A stretch of DNA of 64,000 bases from Piscicola geometra (Eukaryota; Annelida; Clitellata; Hirudinida; Piscicolidae), in contig OX030957.1 of the NCBI GenBank assembly GCA_943735955.1, forward strand, positions 1,303,001-1,367,000. Direction: 5' to 3'. How positions within the stretch are numbered: the stretch's first letter is position 1; every line of letters begins with the position of its first letter. Positions 1-10,795 of this stretch are shown here, one piece after another. Made by a program: the position numbers and the translations under genes. Under the pieces are notes generated by a model. It had not been told where the DNA came from and did no database searches. It saw only the letters and a program-made list of their open reading frames with translations.

Positions 1-1760
1 AACTAACTTTTTTACTTTATTTTTTCCTATAACCTTTAGAGACTCGAATAAGCTATTTAATTATTTTGGCTTGACAAGATGAAATTTGATTCCAAACAAT
101 AATACTCAATGCTGTCATCCTTGCATTACGGCTTATTTGGTGGCTTGACGAAGCAAAAAGATTCAAGTCTTATAACAAGGCTTTTCATCCTAAAATAACT
201 TGAAGTAGGTTTTTGCAATTGAAAATACCTTCTTATAAGCACCATAGATGGAAAAGCAGAATTTTTTCTATACCTATTTTCTTATAATAAATATTTCGTT
301 TGAATATTTTAAAAATTTTATTACACAAAAATTAAGGTTTAAAATCAAGGTTTTTTACCACCTTCAAAGAGTAAACTTTTAACCAGTTGTTTTCTTCTTC
401 AAAAGCTTCTAATAATGGAATAAAATCAATTTTTTATTCAAATTTAAACATTTCAATCTATAATCCAGAACAATTATTCACTTTTTCTTTTCCTTGAAAG
501 TTTCAATCATAAAAGCGTAGTTTGAACACTAAGTGTTCTTGACCTTACTTCTCGAGAGGTTAATGCTGCGTTTTTCACGCAATCTTTTTCGCACAAAAAT
601 AATAATTATGAAGCTTTACTTTATTGAAATCTTTTTCAAACTTTCAAAAGATCTACTTCAAACTTCTTTTCTTAAGTGTCTGAAGATGAGTCAAAAGCAA
701 AAACTGAGTTGCTGTTTTAATAAGCTACACGGGTTTTTAAAGACTGACTGATCTTATCATTTGATTTCATGTTATTTTCAGTAAACAGTCTGATTGCTTT
801 GTAGATTTCACACATTTGATTTACTTTTTGCATTCTAGTGGTATATTGAGTGTTTGTGTGCTAACCATTAGAAGCAAGTCAGTAGGAGTGCATTAGAGAT
901 CTATTCAGAGACGTTTTTCATGAAAGCTAGCTGAAAAATGCCTTGCTTTCACGCATGAACACGCACAGCCTTACTTACAAATCACGTACACAAGCAAAGA
1001 GAGCTTGATTCTGAATAACGTATATAATGGAACTCACTACCATACAAACACTGTAGCAGCACTAGCCATTTAAAAGAATTGTTTCCATTTTTCTTAGAAA
1101 TAGTTTCATTAAAATGAATCACCTATGCATCCATGAATTCTAAGAAAGAAGAGATCTACCCAAACACACAAACATAGGGAAGCACACAAAACAACGGGAT
1201 CCACACCTGCATTAATCAAAGTAATATATTGCTCTGGAATGTTCTCTATTTCGGCTTATTAGAGCTCCAGCACATACAAACATGTATCGACTACATAATT
1301 CGAATGTTTCACTTTTTTATAAACTAACTTTTGAATTTTAAAGATTTTTTATTCAAGATCAACTTTTTAACAGGATTTATCGGCGTTTTTAAACGAAAAA
1401 TAAAAATGGTTAAAGCTGGAGATGATTCAGTCAATGTTGGACATCTTTTTCTACCAAAAATTTAAAAAATTTAAACAGGCATCTGCCAAAACTTTCATAC
1501 TGGCAGCCTTTGCGTATAAGTCAGAAAAAGTTGACTTTTATTCGGTAAACACAATTTATCTATCAAATTTTTTTTTAATTTAAAACGTCTTTAAAATTTT
1601 TTCACTTCTAAAGTTTCTGAAGATCTCTTAGGTAAACTTAACTTGTAATTTAAAATAGTATCTGAGTATTAAAATTAAAAAGTATTTCGTATGCTTTTTT
1701 AACAATGTCATATTTTTAGAAAAATCTTGTTACAAAATTTAACGATGCAATTTCACTCAC
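1..1760. other. AT-rich non-coding stretch at left edge
   Basis: I see no supportable gene, RNA or repeat here. It lies 3' of the last visible exon of the minus-strand RRM gene, so it is probably intron of that gene. I looked for the next expected RRM exon (family motif resembling IDPK) on the minus strand and did not find it, so the rest of the gene should lie beyond the left edge. Confidence 0.5.
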
Positions 1761-4700
1761 CAGCTTCTCGTCGATCGTGTGTGGAGCATTCTTCAGCACG
1801 TTTTCTACACTCTCTCTGCTGCAGAAGTTCACGAAGCCAAACCCACTGTTGGATGGAAGGGCAAATTAAATACTTGAGTATAAATTATCTTTCTGAGATA
1901 TTTCAAGCTTTAGGAAAAACTATAGCTATAACAGAGATGCTTGTATTGCTCTAGTGATATCATTGTAATATTCTTTTCAGTGATTCCTCCGCATTTGAAC
2001 ACAATACTAAATAATGATATATTTCATAACGTTGTCAATACTGAAAGTTTGTTTAAAAGTTTTATGAATGCTTCTAATTTGAGCCTTTCTTTCGAATGAG
2101 TTGGGCAAAAGCAGTAGTTATTAAAAGCGTGCCTATAAAAAACTTTTGCAGCATTAAAACTCTTGAAATTAATTTTTCAAGTTACAATGACATATTATGT
2201 GTTGGAATACTCATATCATTCTGAAAACTATGGTTTAAAGATATTATTTTTATAGCTTTATAATGTTGCCACATAAAATGCAAATTTTATTGTACATTAA
2301 TTGGCAACTATCCCATCTTTTATGGAGCTTATAACACTCTGACTACGTGGTGCTCTCTGAATGGTCGCAATGAATTCATGGTGGTAATGATGATGATGGC
2401 GATGGTGGTAGTGATGATAGCAGATTTAGCAGAAAAATAGCTGCTTTGCATAAGGGATAATAGGTGTGATTAGGTGGCTATCGGCGAAGGCTTATGCTGC
2501 TCCTGATGGCTTGCAAGCCGCTTGCACGTTGTCTGCTCTGTCCTTCTTTGCCAACAAACCATTGATACTGAGAAAATTAACTGGTTATTTCATACGCAAA
2601 GATTTACTTTTTCTAGAGCATAAAATAATGAATGAAGAAAGCGATGATGGCGAGGTTGGATGAAGTTTAAAGACCTGTTTTCTGTGTCTAGTCTTATTCA
2701 TATTTAGCTTGAATTTTGTGAAAAAGGTGAATTCAAAGTATTTTTGTTATTTATAATACCACTTTTGTTTAACAACTTTTTTTACTTAAACGTTATTTCG
2801 TTGTGGCCTATAAGCTTCTCAGTATGGCGTATCTTTTATCGCCTTTCACTACTGTCAATTTTTTCTATTCAAACTATAATGCAAAATATTCTGATTATAT
2901 GCTAGAATTTGAAGAACATTACAAGAACGAGATCCTCAGAAGTTTTTTTTCTATTGAAACTTTTCAGTATGAAAGGATGGCGTGTTAATGGCTTTTATTG
3001 GTCATAAAAATTGAAAAATTTAAAGTTTATTGTGATTAAAATAACTGAACAAAAAGATCTTTATTCTCATTAATGATTAAATTTCTCAAAAAAGCATTTA
3101 ACTCAAAAGTATAAGTGGAACACGAAATTCCGTGAGTTAAAGGCATAAATTCTTCTGGAAGTTACCCAGGTTTCATTAAAACTTGTTAAATATATAAAAG
3201 AATGAAACCATTCCAACTGTAAACTCCATTAATGGTTAAATAAAAATTGAATAGGAGAAAAACAATCACTTATATTTTTAAATACTAAATTGCTCTATTT
3301 TTCAACCTATTTTTATCTAAATATTGTTCAAATATATTAAAATACAATTCTTAGCAATCTAAATACTAATAGAAGCAAATAGCGGAACTTGCTAACAGTA
3401 ACCAGTCGGGGAGTTTAGGCAATTACTTTCCATAGCGTTGTATCGCAAGTTTCAATTGAATATGTATATTAGCCTCATATATTGTCATGTTTCTTGGTGC
3501 TGCTGATGATGGTGATGGCTTATTAAAATGTTCATAATTCTAAATAATATTTTTTTCCAATTATTTCTACCTATTGAAAAATTGGAAAATATGTATGGTG
3601 TGAGGATATATTAACAAATTATAAAACATCATTTTTTAAAATTGAAATTATTATTTTAAAGTCAATATTTAAAGATTTATTAAGGTGCTTAATGCTTGAA
3701 AAGTAAATTCATTGGTTTTAAAGCCTGCATTGATCAGCTTCATGATGAACTTCGATGCATCACCCGCTATCCGGCTTTCCGACTTTATTTCAAAATATTT
3801 GTTTCAACAAAATGAAGTTTAGCGGTATTTTGGTGGTATTGTTTCTAAACTTCGAATATCATTCAGCATGGTCATAATTTATTCATAGCCATTTTATGGA
3901 ACATTTACATTTCCAAATTGTGTTTAAAAACATTTTGACAAAATCAATAAAGATACTTTTAGAAAAAGTCATCATTCGTACAATTTTTAGAATAAATGTA
4001 TTTTTCCATTAGCATTAATCATTCTTATTTCCTTCTTCTAGCTTTTTTTGTGTGAACAGAATAATTTTCTAAGCTTTCCGTCATGTATACATTATTACTA
4101 GATTCGTCATCCTTCCAACACCATTGAAAATTTAAATTTTGAAAATATTTTTCAAGGATAGTTTGATGTTAAATAATTCAAATTTATTATCCTAATATAT
4201 GTCTTAAATCAATTATCAGCTTGTTTGAATTGGCGTTTTGAAAATATTTAAACAGCTGAATTTATCACACTTTTAACTGGAAAATGTTCAAATTAAAATA
4301 TATATTTTTGATTTTGCTATATATAATAACTTCAAACTAAAGAATTCTGGTCATTAAAGCAGTTTCCGGCTAAAAAAAGTAATAAAAAGTATCAAAGGTC
4401 CCCAATCACCTTGCAAGTATTTCTGTCATAAATACATTTCTTTGTCACCTAACTCCGTACGCTAGAAAACCCATCGATTGATTTGTTTGATGTTTTTATC
4501 AATAAGATTTTCTTAGAAATGCGTTTATTGAATTGATTTATGTTTTTTGATGGTTATTCCAAATCGGATCCATCTTAATATCATAATTTTGAATCTTTTA
4601 TACACATTTTTTTCATGTTTCTAGTTATTTCTAAACAGCCTACAGCTATTATATCATTTGGGTAATTTCAAATGTAATATAGAAGTCTTATAAAAGCCCA

Positions 4701-4970
4701 TTTTTTTGCTACTCACCGAGATCTCTTTGTCACCATGTCTCTCATGATCGTGCAGTCAGACACCTCCCCATAACGACCAAAGTACTTCTTCAGTGTCTCT
4801 GCATCAGAGATAGAACATCAAAGTTTTTGTATTTGAAAAATTAATATATTTTTTATGATTTATTTTAAAATAGTTTTGCTTTTACTCAGAAATTGAAACG
4901 ATTCAATGGCTAATAAGTCTTGTTTGTACCTGTAGTTGTTTGCCAGCACAGCCCACCTATGAAGATCTTT
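1761..4970 (-). CDS. RRM RNA-binding protein, DAZAP1/Hrb27C-like (hnRNP A/B superfamily), partial
   Basis: Three minus-strand exons, 4970-4930, 4798-4717 and 1845-1761, join in phase (1, 2 and 0 nt left over) to give 69 codons covering most of one RNA-recognition motif. RNP2 reads KIFIGGL and RNP1 reads RGFGFVNF, with the aromatic residues that stack on RNA. Between them is ETLKKYFGRYGEV, and after RNP1 comes PHTID; DAZAP1 and Drosophila Hrb27C carry PHTLD there. Every junction has GT-AG signals, with donors GTACAA, GTGAGT and GTGAGT. The family binds mRNA in nucleus and cytoplasm and controls splicing, localisation and translation, usually with two RRMs. Musashi is the next best match. The 5' exon, which should end in GG to complete a Gly-Lys, was not found, and the 3' exons lie off the left edge. 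Introns are 131 bp and 2871 bp. Family call confident; exact orthology is not. Confidence 0.85.
1846..4716. other. 2.9-kb intron of the RRM gene
   Basis: This intron interrupts the RRM directly before RNP1, splitting an Arg codon (CG|T). It is AT-rich. A short imperfect GATGAT/GGTGGT run lies near 2381-2423. A GC-richer patch at 2466-2570 opens a short frame, but an exon there would break the RRM. Nothing else supportable was seen. Confidence 0.5.
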
Positions 4971-7109
4971 CTGTGAAATAATTAGAGCAGAGTTAGTGCT
5001 TTTGAAATATAGCATTATAATCCGACATTATATTTATTATTCTTTTCAAAGACGTTTTTTAAGTGAGTCAGCTAGCAAGGAACTTTCAAAGACTATTATT
5101 CTTTAATAGCACATTCTAAATCACAGACGATGTGAGGCATGAATTTATGATTTAGACAACACTCATTCATTCTTGTCAATAATTAGTCTTTGTAGTTCAC
5201 GATGATTGAACGTATGTTTTGAGAGGACTGCTAGATTGTCAGTATGATTTATTGCATTCCTATGGATGGATCAGATAATAAGCCCTGTAGCTGAAGAGTT
5301 TATTCGGCTCTCCTCTCGAGAGCACTTTTCGAAGGAGGCGGCAAAAAGTCCTTGAAAACTATCATTTTGAAAACATGAACATTACAAATAGTTTACTCTA
5401 TTACGTCCATTTTTATCCTTTAATTGGATGTTCCGAACTAGTTTCATTATTTTTTGAAATTTCACGATAATAAAAACTAAAAAAGCAATTTGTGTTATAG
5501 AAGTTATTGATGGTGTTTTGACGGGCATTCTACATGTTCAAAGACTTCTGAAGCTTTATTTTTTGTAAATATATTTTTCCTATTACTATTTTTAGAGCAT
5601 ATTTATCACAACTGCGCCTCACCTCATACAAAAATCTGTAAACAAACTAACTTACACAAAAACCATGACGTGAACAAGAAACGAATAACTACAGAAATAG
5701 CGTTTAGAAGAACCCTTGGGAGCCTAGTATTGCCGTGAGAAATTTAAATTCATTTTGAATTGTTTAAGCTTCAAACACATAAATGTCACTAAAATTATAG
5801 GAATGTTTTATCTGGGCCGTTTATGAATGCCTAAATATTCATACGAAATTATTCTAGTTTCACCATTTGCTTCAGATAGATTTATACTGTAAAACCATTT
5901 TATAAAATATTCGTAATGGCATATCGTAACGAAAAGCTTTATCGAACAGTTTTTTTGCGTAAAATTAAACATGCACCACTCTTATCTCTTCCTACAATTC
6001 TACATTTAATTATGCAACAATTTGCAATGGTTTCTCTAAGGTTTCACAATTCTGTCCAAAAATAGATTTTCATCGTCTAAAATACTTGCAACTGTTTCAT
6101 ACATTTTATAGATTTTTATTTTTAAATAAATATAAAACTTATTTTTTGAATGCTAAAATGTCATTTAACTTTTCAAGAATTGAATGAAAAAATTAAATTA
6201 ATGTATAAAACTAGAAAAGATAGAATTTTCAAACATATATAATACAAAAGTTCAAATAGATTGTAAGGGGAGGGCGTGTTGTGGATATAAGAAAGAGTGC
6301 GTTGAAAGGGGAGCTTCTTTGATTCTGGCATGAGGCAAGCATGCCGATGTGTTCCGAATTCTCGTACAAATAAAATCTATTTTCTCTCGAAAACCTCAGT
6401 TTTTCGGTTTATTGCGCTTTTTTTATTTTTAAGTTCTTTCTGCTTGGATTTTCTTAGATTTTTTCGAGATATTCCAAGATTTGTTTTCGGTATTTTTACA
6501 TATTGCGCTTGTGCTTGATTTACAGAATGCTTTTAAATTATACAGAAAAAAAGCTTTTTTATTAGATAAACTTTTATATATTTATACTAAAAATTGAAAT
6601 TATCCGAAAAATATTCCAGATATTTTCAGAAGTTGTTAGTATTGACTGCATAGGAAAGAAGGGTGGAGTGGCGGAAAGTGAAGCATTAAGAGCAATCATT
6701 AAAAATAATAATAATCTTCGTTCTCACCGTCATTTTTTATTCTTTTTTCAGCTGAATGCTCCGTGATTAATCCACCTAGGCACTTCTACTTTTGCTACTT
6801 CACGCTATCTTAATTGCCTTTAAATTAATAAGCGCCTGCAATTCATTAAGAGAAAATTAAATTAGGAGTTATCTTTAAGAAACATTTGGGAAGTTTCAAG
6901 ATACTTTAAAAAAAGATCTTTGCAGAGACTTAGTTTTATTTATGATCAACATACTTATAATAAAAAATTCTTTCGATTTTTTTACAGATTCAAGTGGTGA
7001 TTCTTGAAATATGTTTTTTACTACATGTTGTTCAATAGGCCAATAAATTAATTCAACTTGACACTGATACGCTGAGCAAATAAACGACCTTTCAGACGTT
7101 TGGACGATT
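4971..7109. other. AT-rich non-coding stretch
   Basis: No exon, RNA gene or ordered repeat was recognised. By position it is probably intron upstream of the RRM exons. The missing exon that should precede 4970 was not found here. Confidence 0.45.
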
Positions 7110-7118
7110 GAACAGACA
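7110..7118. repeat. Candidate target-site duplication, left copy
   Basis: GAACAGACA directly precedes the left end of the inverted-repeat element and recurs in the same orientation directly after its right end (9884-9892). The spacing to the inverted-repeat core is the same on both sides (19 nt from the direct repeat through the AAAAAGCC motif), as expected for a target duplication. Confidence 0.55.
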
Positions 7119-7126
7119 GGGGAACG

Positions 7127-7240
7127 GACAAAAAGCCTCTCGGAGAAAAAGCCTTCGGATAAAATACCTTCTACAAAAAGCCTCCCGGAGAAAAAACCTC
7201 CTGGAGAAAAAGCCTCTCGGAGAAAATGTCTCCTTGTTAA
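7127..7240 (+). repeat. Outer 16-nt tandem zone, left arm
   Basis: About seven imperfect copies of a 16-nt unit of type AAAAAGCCTCTCGGAG, including variants with GCCTTCGGATA and ACCTTCTAC. The same order of variants appears in reverse complement at 9769-9876, so the zone was duplicated as a block and not rebuilt separately. Confidence 0.8.
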
Positions 7241-7454
7241 TATTTTAGTATAAATAAAACGGACTTTTAATATAAAAAACGGATTTTTATAGATTCGTTT
7301 CACAATTATTAATAAATAAAACGGACTTTTTATATATAAAAATGATTTTTATAGATTCGTTTCACAATTTTGAATAAATAAAACGGACTATATTTTTTTA
7401 AAAATACATACCTAAAACGATTTATCAAATACAATACAAATTATTGGTAAACGG

Positions 7455-8150
7455 ATAAAAAGTCTTCAGGATGAAAAGTCTTCAAGATAAAAAGTCTTCA
7501 GGATAGAAAGTCTTCAGGATAAAAAGTCTTCAAGATAAAAAGTTGTTAAGATAAAAAGCCTTCAGAATAAAAAGTCTCCAGGATAAAAAGTCTTCAGGAT
7601 AAAAAGTTTTCAGGATAAAAAGTCTTCAGGATAAAAAGTCTTCAGGATAAAAAGTCTTCAGGATAAAAAGTCTTCAGGATAAAAAGTCTTCAGGATAAAA
7701 AGTCTTCAGGATAAAAAGTCTTCAGGATAAAAAGTCTTCAGGATAAAAAGTCTTTAGGATAAAAAGTCTTCAGGATAAAAAGTCTTCAGAATAAAAAGTC
7801 TTCAGGGTAAAAAGTTTTCAGGATAAAAAGTCTTCAGGATAAAAAGTTTTCAGAATAAAAAGTCTTCAGAATAAAAAATTTTCAAGATAAAAAGTCTTCA
7901 GGATAAAAAATCTTCAGGATAAAAAGTCTTCAGGATAAAAAGTCTTCAGGATAAAAAGTCTTCAGGATAGAAAGTCTTCAGAATAAAAAGTCTTCAAAAT
8001 AAAAAGTATTTAAGATAAAAAGCCTTCAGAATAAAAAGTCTTCAGGATAAAAAGTCTTCAGGATAAAAAGTCTTCAGGATAAAAGTCTTCAGGATAAAAA
8101 GTCTTCAGGATAAAAGTCTTCAGGATAAAAAGCCTTCAGGAAAAAAATCT
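7455..8150 (+). repeat. 16-bp tandem array, left arm
   Basis: Some forty head-to-tail copies (by length) of AGGATAAAAAGTCTTC. Variants include single-base changes, units shortened by one A, and a TTAAGATAAAAAGCC form. The left boundary is the motif ATTGGTAAACGG at 7443-7454, which also bounds the right array. The longest run of near-perfect units is around 7610-7760. Confidence 0.9.
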
Positions 8151-8165
8151 TAAAAAATTAATTTT

Positions 8166-8498
8166 CAAGGAAAAATAATCACGATCGAGAAGCAGCAGAA
8201 AACTTAATGATTAAAGTGAGGAATCAACAACCCAGTCAAATTTATTCAAATACTATTTCTGGACTGAAAAAAAAATGAGCAAACGTTAGATGAAAGTATG
8301 AAATTCCAATCTTTTAGTTTTAAGGATCACGTATTCTTTCTTAAACATTATTTCCTTATGGTTAAAGTGACGAAACAACAACAGCCAAGTCAAATTTATT
8401 CAAATGCTATTTCGAGATTGAACGAAAAAATTAGATAAAAGTATCACATTTTATTTTTTAAGTTTTAAGGATAACGTATTAATCACGTATTTTTTCTT
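8166..8498. repeat. Central spacer with a two-copy direct duplication
   Basis: The loop between the arms holds two diverged direct copies of about 135 bp: 8211-8346 and 8362-8499. Both contain AGTCAAATTTATTCAAAT, then an ATGAAAGTAT/ATAAAAGTAT-like stretch, and close with TTTTAAGGAT..ACGTATT and a CTTAAA tail. No open frame of note. Confidence 0.7.
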
Positions 8499-8524
8499 AA
8501 AATTTAATTTATAAAAAAATTCTT

Positions 8525-9494
8525 AAAACTTTTTATCCTAAAGACTTTTTATCCTGAAGACTTTTTATTTTGAAAACTTTTTATCTTGAAGACTTTTTAT
8601 CCTGAAGACTTTTTATCCTGAAGACTTTTTATCCTGAAGACTTTTTATCTTGAAGACTTTTTATCCTGAAGACATTTTATTCTGAAGGCTTTTATCCTGA
8701 AGACTTTTTATCTTGAAGACTTTTTATCCTGAAGACTTTTTATCCTGAAGACTTTTTATCCTGAAAACATTTTATTCTGAAGGCTTTTTATACTGAAAAC
8801 TTTTTATCTTGAAGACTTTATCCTGAAGACTTTTTATCCTGAAGACTTTGGATCCTGAAAACTTTTTGTCTTGAATACTTTTTATTCTGAAGACTTTTTA
8901 TTCTGAAGACTTTTTATCCTGAAGACTTTTTATTCTGAAGACTTTTTATTCTGAAGACTTTTTATCCTGAAGACTTTTTATCCTGAAGATTTTTTATCCT
9001 GAAGACATCTTCTTCTGAAGGCTTTTTATCCTGAAAACTTTTTATCTTGAAGACTTTTTATTCTGAAGACTTTTTATTCTGAAGACTTTTTATCCTGAAG
9101 AGTTTTTCTCCTGAAGACTTTTTATCCTGAAGACTTTTTATCCTGAAGACTTTTTATTCTGAAGACTTTTTATCTTGAAGACTTTTTATCCTGAAGATTT
9201 TTTATCCTGAAGACTTTTTATCCTGAAGACTTTTTATCCTGAAGACTTTTTATCCTGAAGACTTTTTATCCTGAAGACTTTTTATCCTGAAGACTTTTTA
9301 TCCTGAAGACTTTTTATCCTGAAGACTTTTTATCCTGAAGACATTTTATTCTGAAGGCTTTTATCCTGAAAAATTTTTATCTTGAAGACTTTTTATCCTG
9401 AAGACTTTTTATCCTGAAGACTTTTTATCCTGAAGACTTTTTATCCTGAAGACTTTTTATCCTGAAGACTTTTTATCCTGAAGACTTTTTATCC
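8525..9494 (-). repeat. 16-bp tandem array, right arm (inverted)
   Basis: Roughly sixty copies (by length) of the reverse complement of the left-arm unit, GAAGACTTTTTATCCT. It is longer than the left array by about 270 bp, so the arms have changed copy number independently. Variants include AAGACATTTTATTCTGAAGG, which recurs at about 8670, 8765, 9004 and 9341 and suggests a higher-order unit. Confidence 0.9.
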
Positions 9495-9768
9495 GTTTAC
9501 CAATAATTTTTATTGTATTTGATAAATTAAAGTTCGTTTTAATTATGTATTTTTTAAAAATATAGTCCGTTTTATTTATTTAAAATTGTGAAACAAATCT
9601 ATTAAAAAAATAAAGTCCGTTATAGTTATAATTATAGTTCGTTTTAATTATGTAATTTAAAAAAAATATAGTTTGTTTTATTTATTTAAAATTGTGATAC
9701 TAATTTGTTTTTAAAAAATCCGTTTTTTATATAAAAAGTCCGTTTTATTTATACTAAAATATCAACAA

Positions 9769-9876
9769 GGAGGCTTTTTCTCCAAGAGACTTTTTCTCCA
9801 GGAGGTATTTTTTCCGGGAGGCTTTTTGTAGAAGGTATTTTATCCGAAGGCTTTTTCTCCGAGAGGCTTTTTATCC
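9769..9876 (-). repeat. Outer 16-nt tandem zone, right arm (inverted)
   Basis: Reverse complement of the left outer zone at 7127-7240, with the same sequence of unit variants (TCTCGGAG, CTTCGGATA, CCTTCTAC, CTCCCGG, CTCCTGGAG). It ends in GGCTTTTTATCC, followed by seven bases and the 9-bp direct repeat. Confidence 0.8.
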
Positions 9877-9883
9877 TACATCC

Positions 9884-9892
9884 GAACAGACA
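9884..9892. repeat. Candidate target-site duplication, right copy
   Basis: GAACAGACA, identical and in the same orientation as 7110-7118. Confidence 0.55.
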
Positions 9893-10747
9893 TACTAGTG
9901 AAAGGCTGGCATGTAGAAGATTTATTACCCACTGGTATTGAAGTCAGCTGAAAGCTTTTTAGTCTTGTGAGGCTTCTTCTACTGTCTACTTGTAATGAGG
10001 TTCCATAAGTGGGAACCCCAATTCATAAAAAGCTGATAGTGATTTTCTAATTGGTTCAGTTTGAGTGAATGTGGTTTTGATGATGAAAGAACTTTTCAAC
10101 AATAGGTCCATATACGTATGAGAATCAAAGAATTGTCAAAAATCTTTTGATTGGTGCTTCTCCTTTGTTATTTGCGTTTTCAACTCAAATAACATTATGA
10201 TTTACCTTTTACAAGGTATTTTTGTTATTATTAGAATATAATAGACAACTCCTTTTCAGTCTTAAAGGCATAAATATTTGCTTTTAAAAGACAAATTATG
10301 TAGAGTTGGAAGCTCTATTGACTGAGAGCTTGATGATTGATTAGTTATTTTGGTGGTTTCTTAAGTGGATGATTGATCGAGAACCTCTATCTACAGTATT
10401 GATGGATGCTGGAGTGATAGATGCGACTTTGCCATGAATTCTTCATGACTTTGTGATTAGAAAGCTTCTACTTGTATTTGAATTTTTCAAGGTCAGTCGA
10501 TTTTTTCTTGATTATATATAAAAAATGGTAAAATTACATTTTAATAAAGTCTCATAAGATTTTAGTGTATTCTATAAATAGTTCTCTAGTGTTGTTTGAA
10601 ATGAAGTGATTTGGGTGCAAACTTCAAAGCCCTGCCAGCAAACGCAAAAGAGCAGCTGCCAATAGAAACAATTGAGATCATGAATATAAAAAAGTACATT
10701 CGCTTTATTCAAATTTATTTTAAACCTATCAACCCTTTTATTTCATA

Positions 10748-10795
10748 GCGGGATAGCTTGGCGCTCGTCTCACAAGCTCGGGTTCGGTTCCTACC
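10748..10795 (+). other. tRNA-like relic, possible SINE head
   Basis: The sequence runs GCGGGATAGCTTGGCGCTCG and then TCTCACAAGC, followed by GGGTTCGGTTCC, which fits the pol III B box GGTTCGANTCC with one mismatch. TAGCTTGG resembles an A box. The total length is too short for a full tRNA and no closed acceptor stem forms, so this is a truncated tRNA pseudogene or the head of a tRNA-derived SINE, not a functional tRNA. The sequence downstream (TCAGTGCGTCC and on) could be SINE body. Confidence 0.4.

Larger units (their letters stand above)
7119..9883. mobile_element. Foldback-type element with long tandem-repeat inverted arms
   Basis: A 2765-bp palindromic structure. From outside inwards each arm has: (1) a zone of 16-nt units like AAAAAGCCTCTCGGAG (7127-7240; mirrored 9769-9876); (2) a zone of roughly 60-70-nt units containing AATAAAACGGAC and TTCGTTTCACAATT (about 7250-7420; mirrored about 9526-9760); (3) a long array of the 16-nt unit AGGATAAAAAGTCTTC (7455-8150; mirrored 8525-9494). 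The arms meet at a spacer of about 330 bp. The segment 7421-7467 and the reverse complement of 9480-9526 differ at one base. The ends align as GGGGAACGGACAAAAAGCC and GGATGTAGGATAAAAAGCC. No transposase frame exists, so it would be non-autonomous. This matches the known design of foldback elements (Drosophila FB: long inverted repeats made of tandem subrepeats, 9-bp target duplications). Alternatives are an inverted satellite block or a palindromic assembly error. Confidence 0.75.

Noticed and set aside
2466..2663. 65-codon + frame in the RRM intron
   Set aside because: No start context, splice sites or homology; it lies in a GC-richer patch of the intron.
6896..7303. 135-codon minus-strand frame rich in GGFFSGRLF-type repeats
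   Set aside because: It translates the outer tandem zone of the foldback element; the repetitive peptide follows from the DNA repeat.
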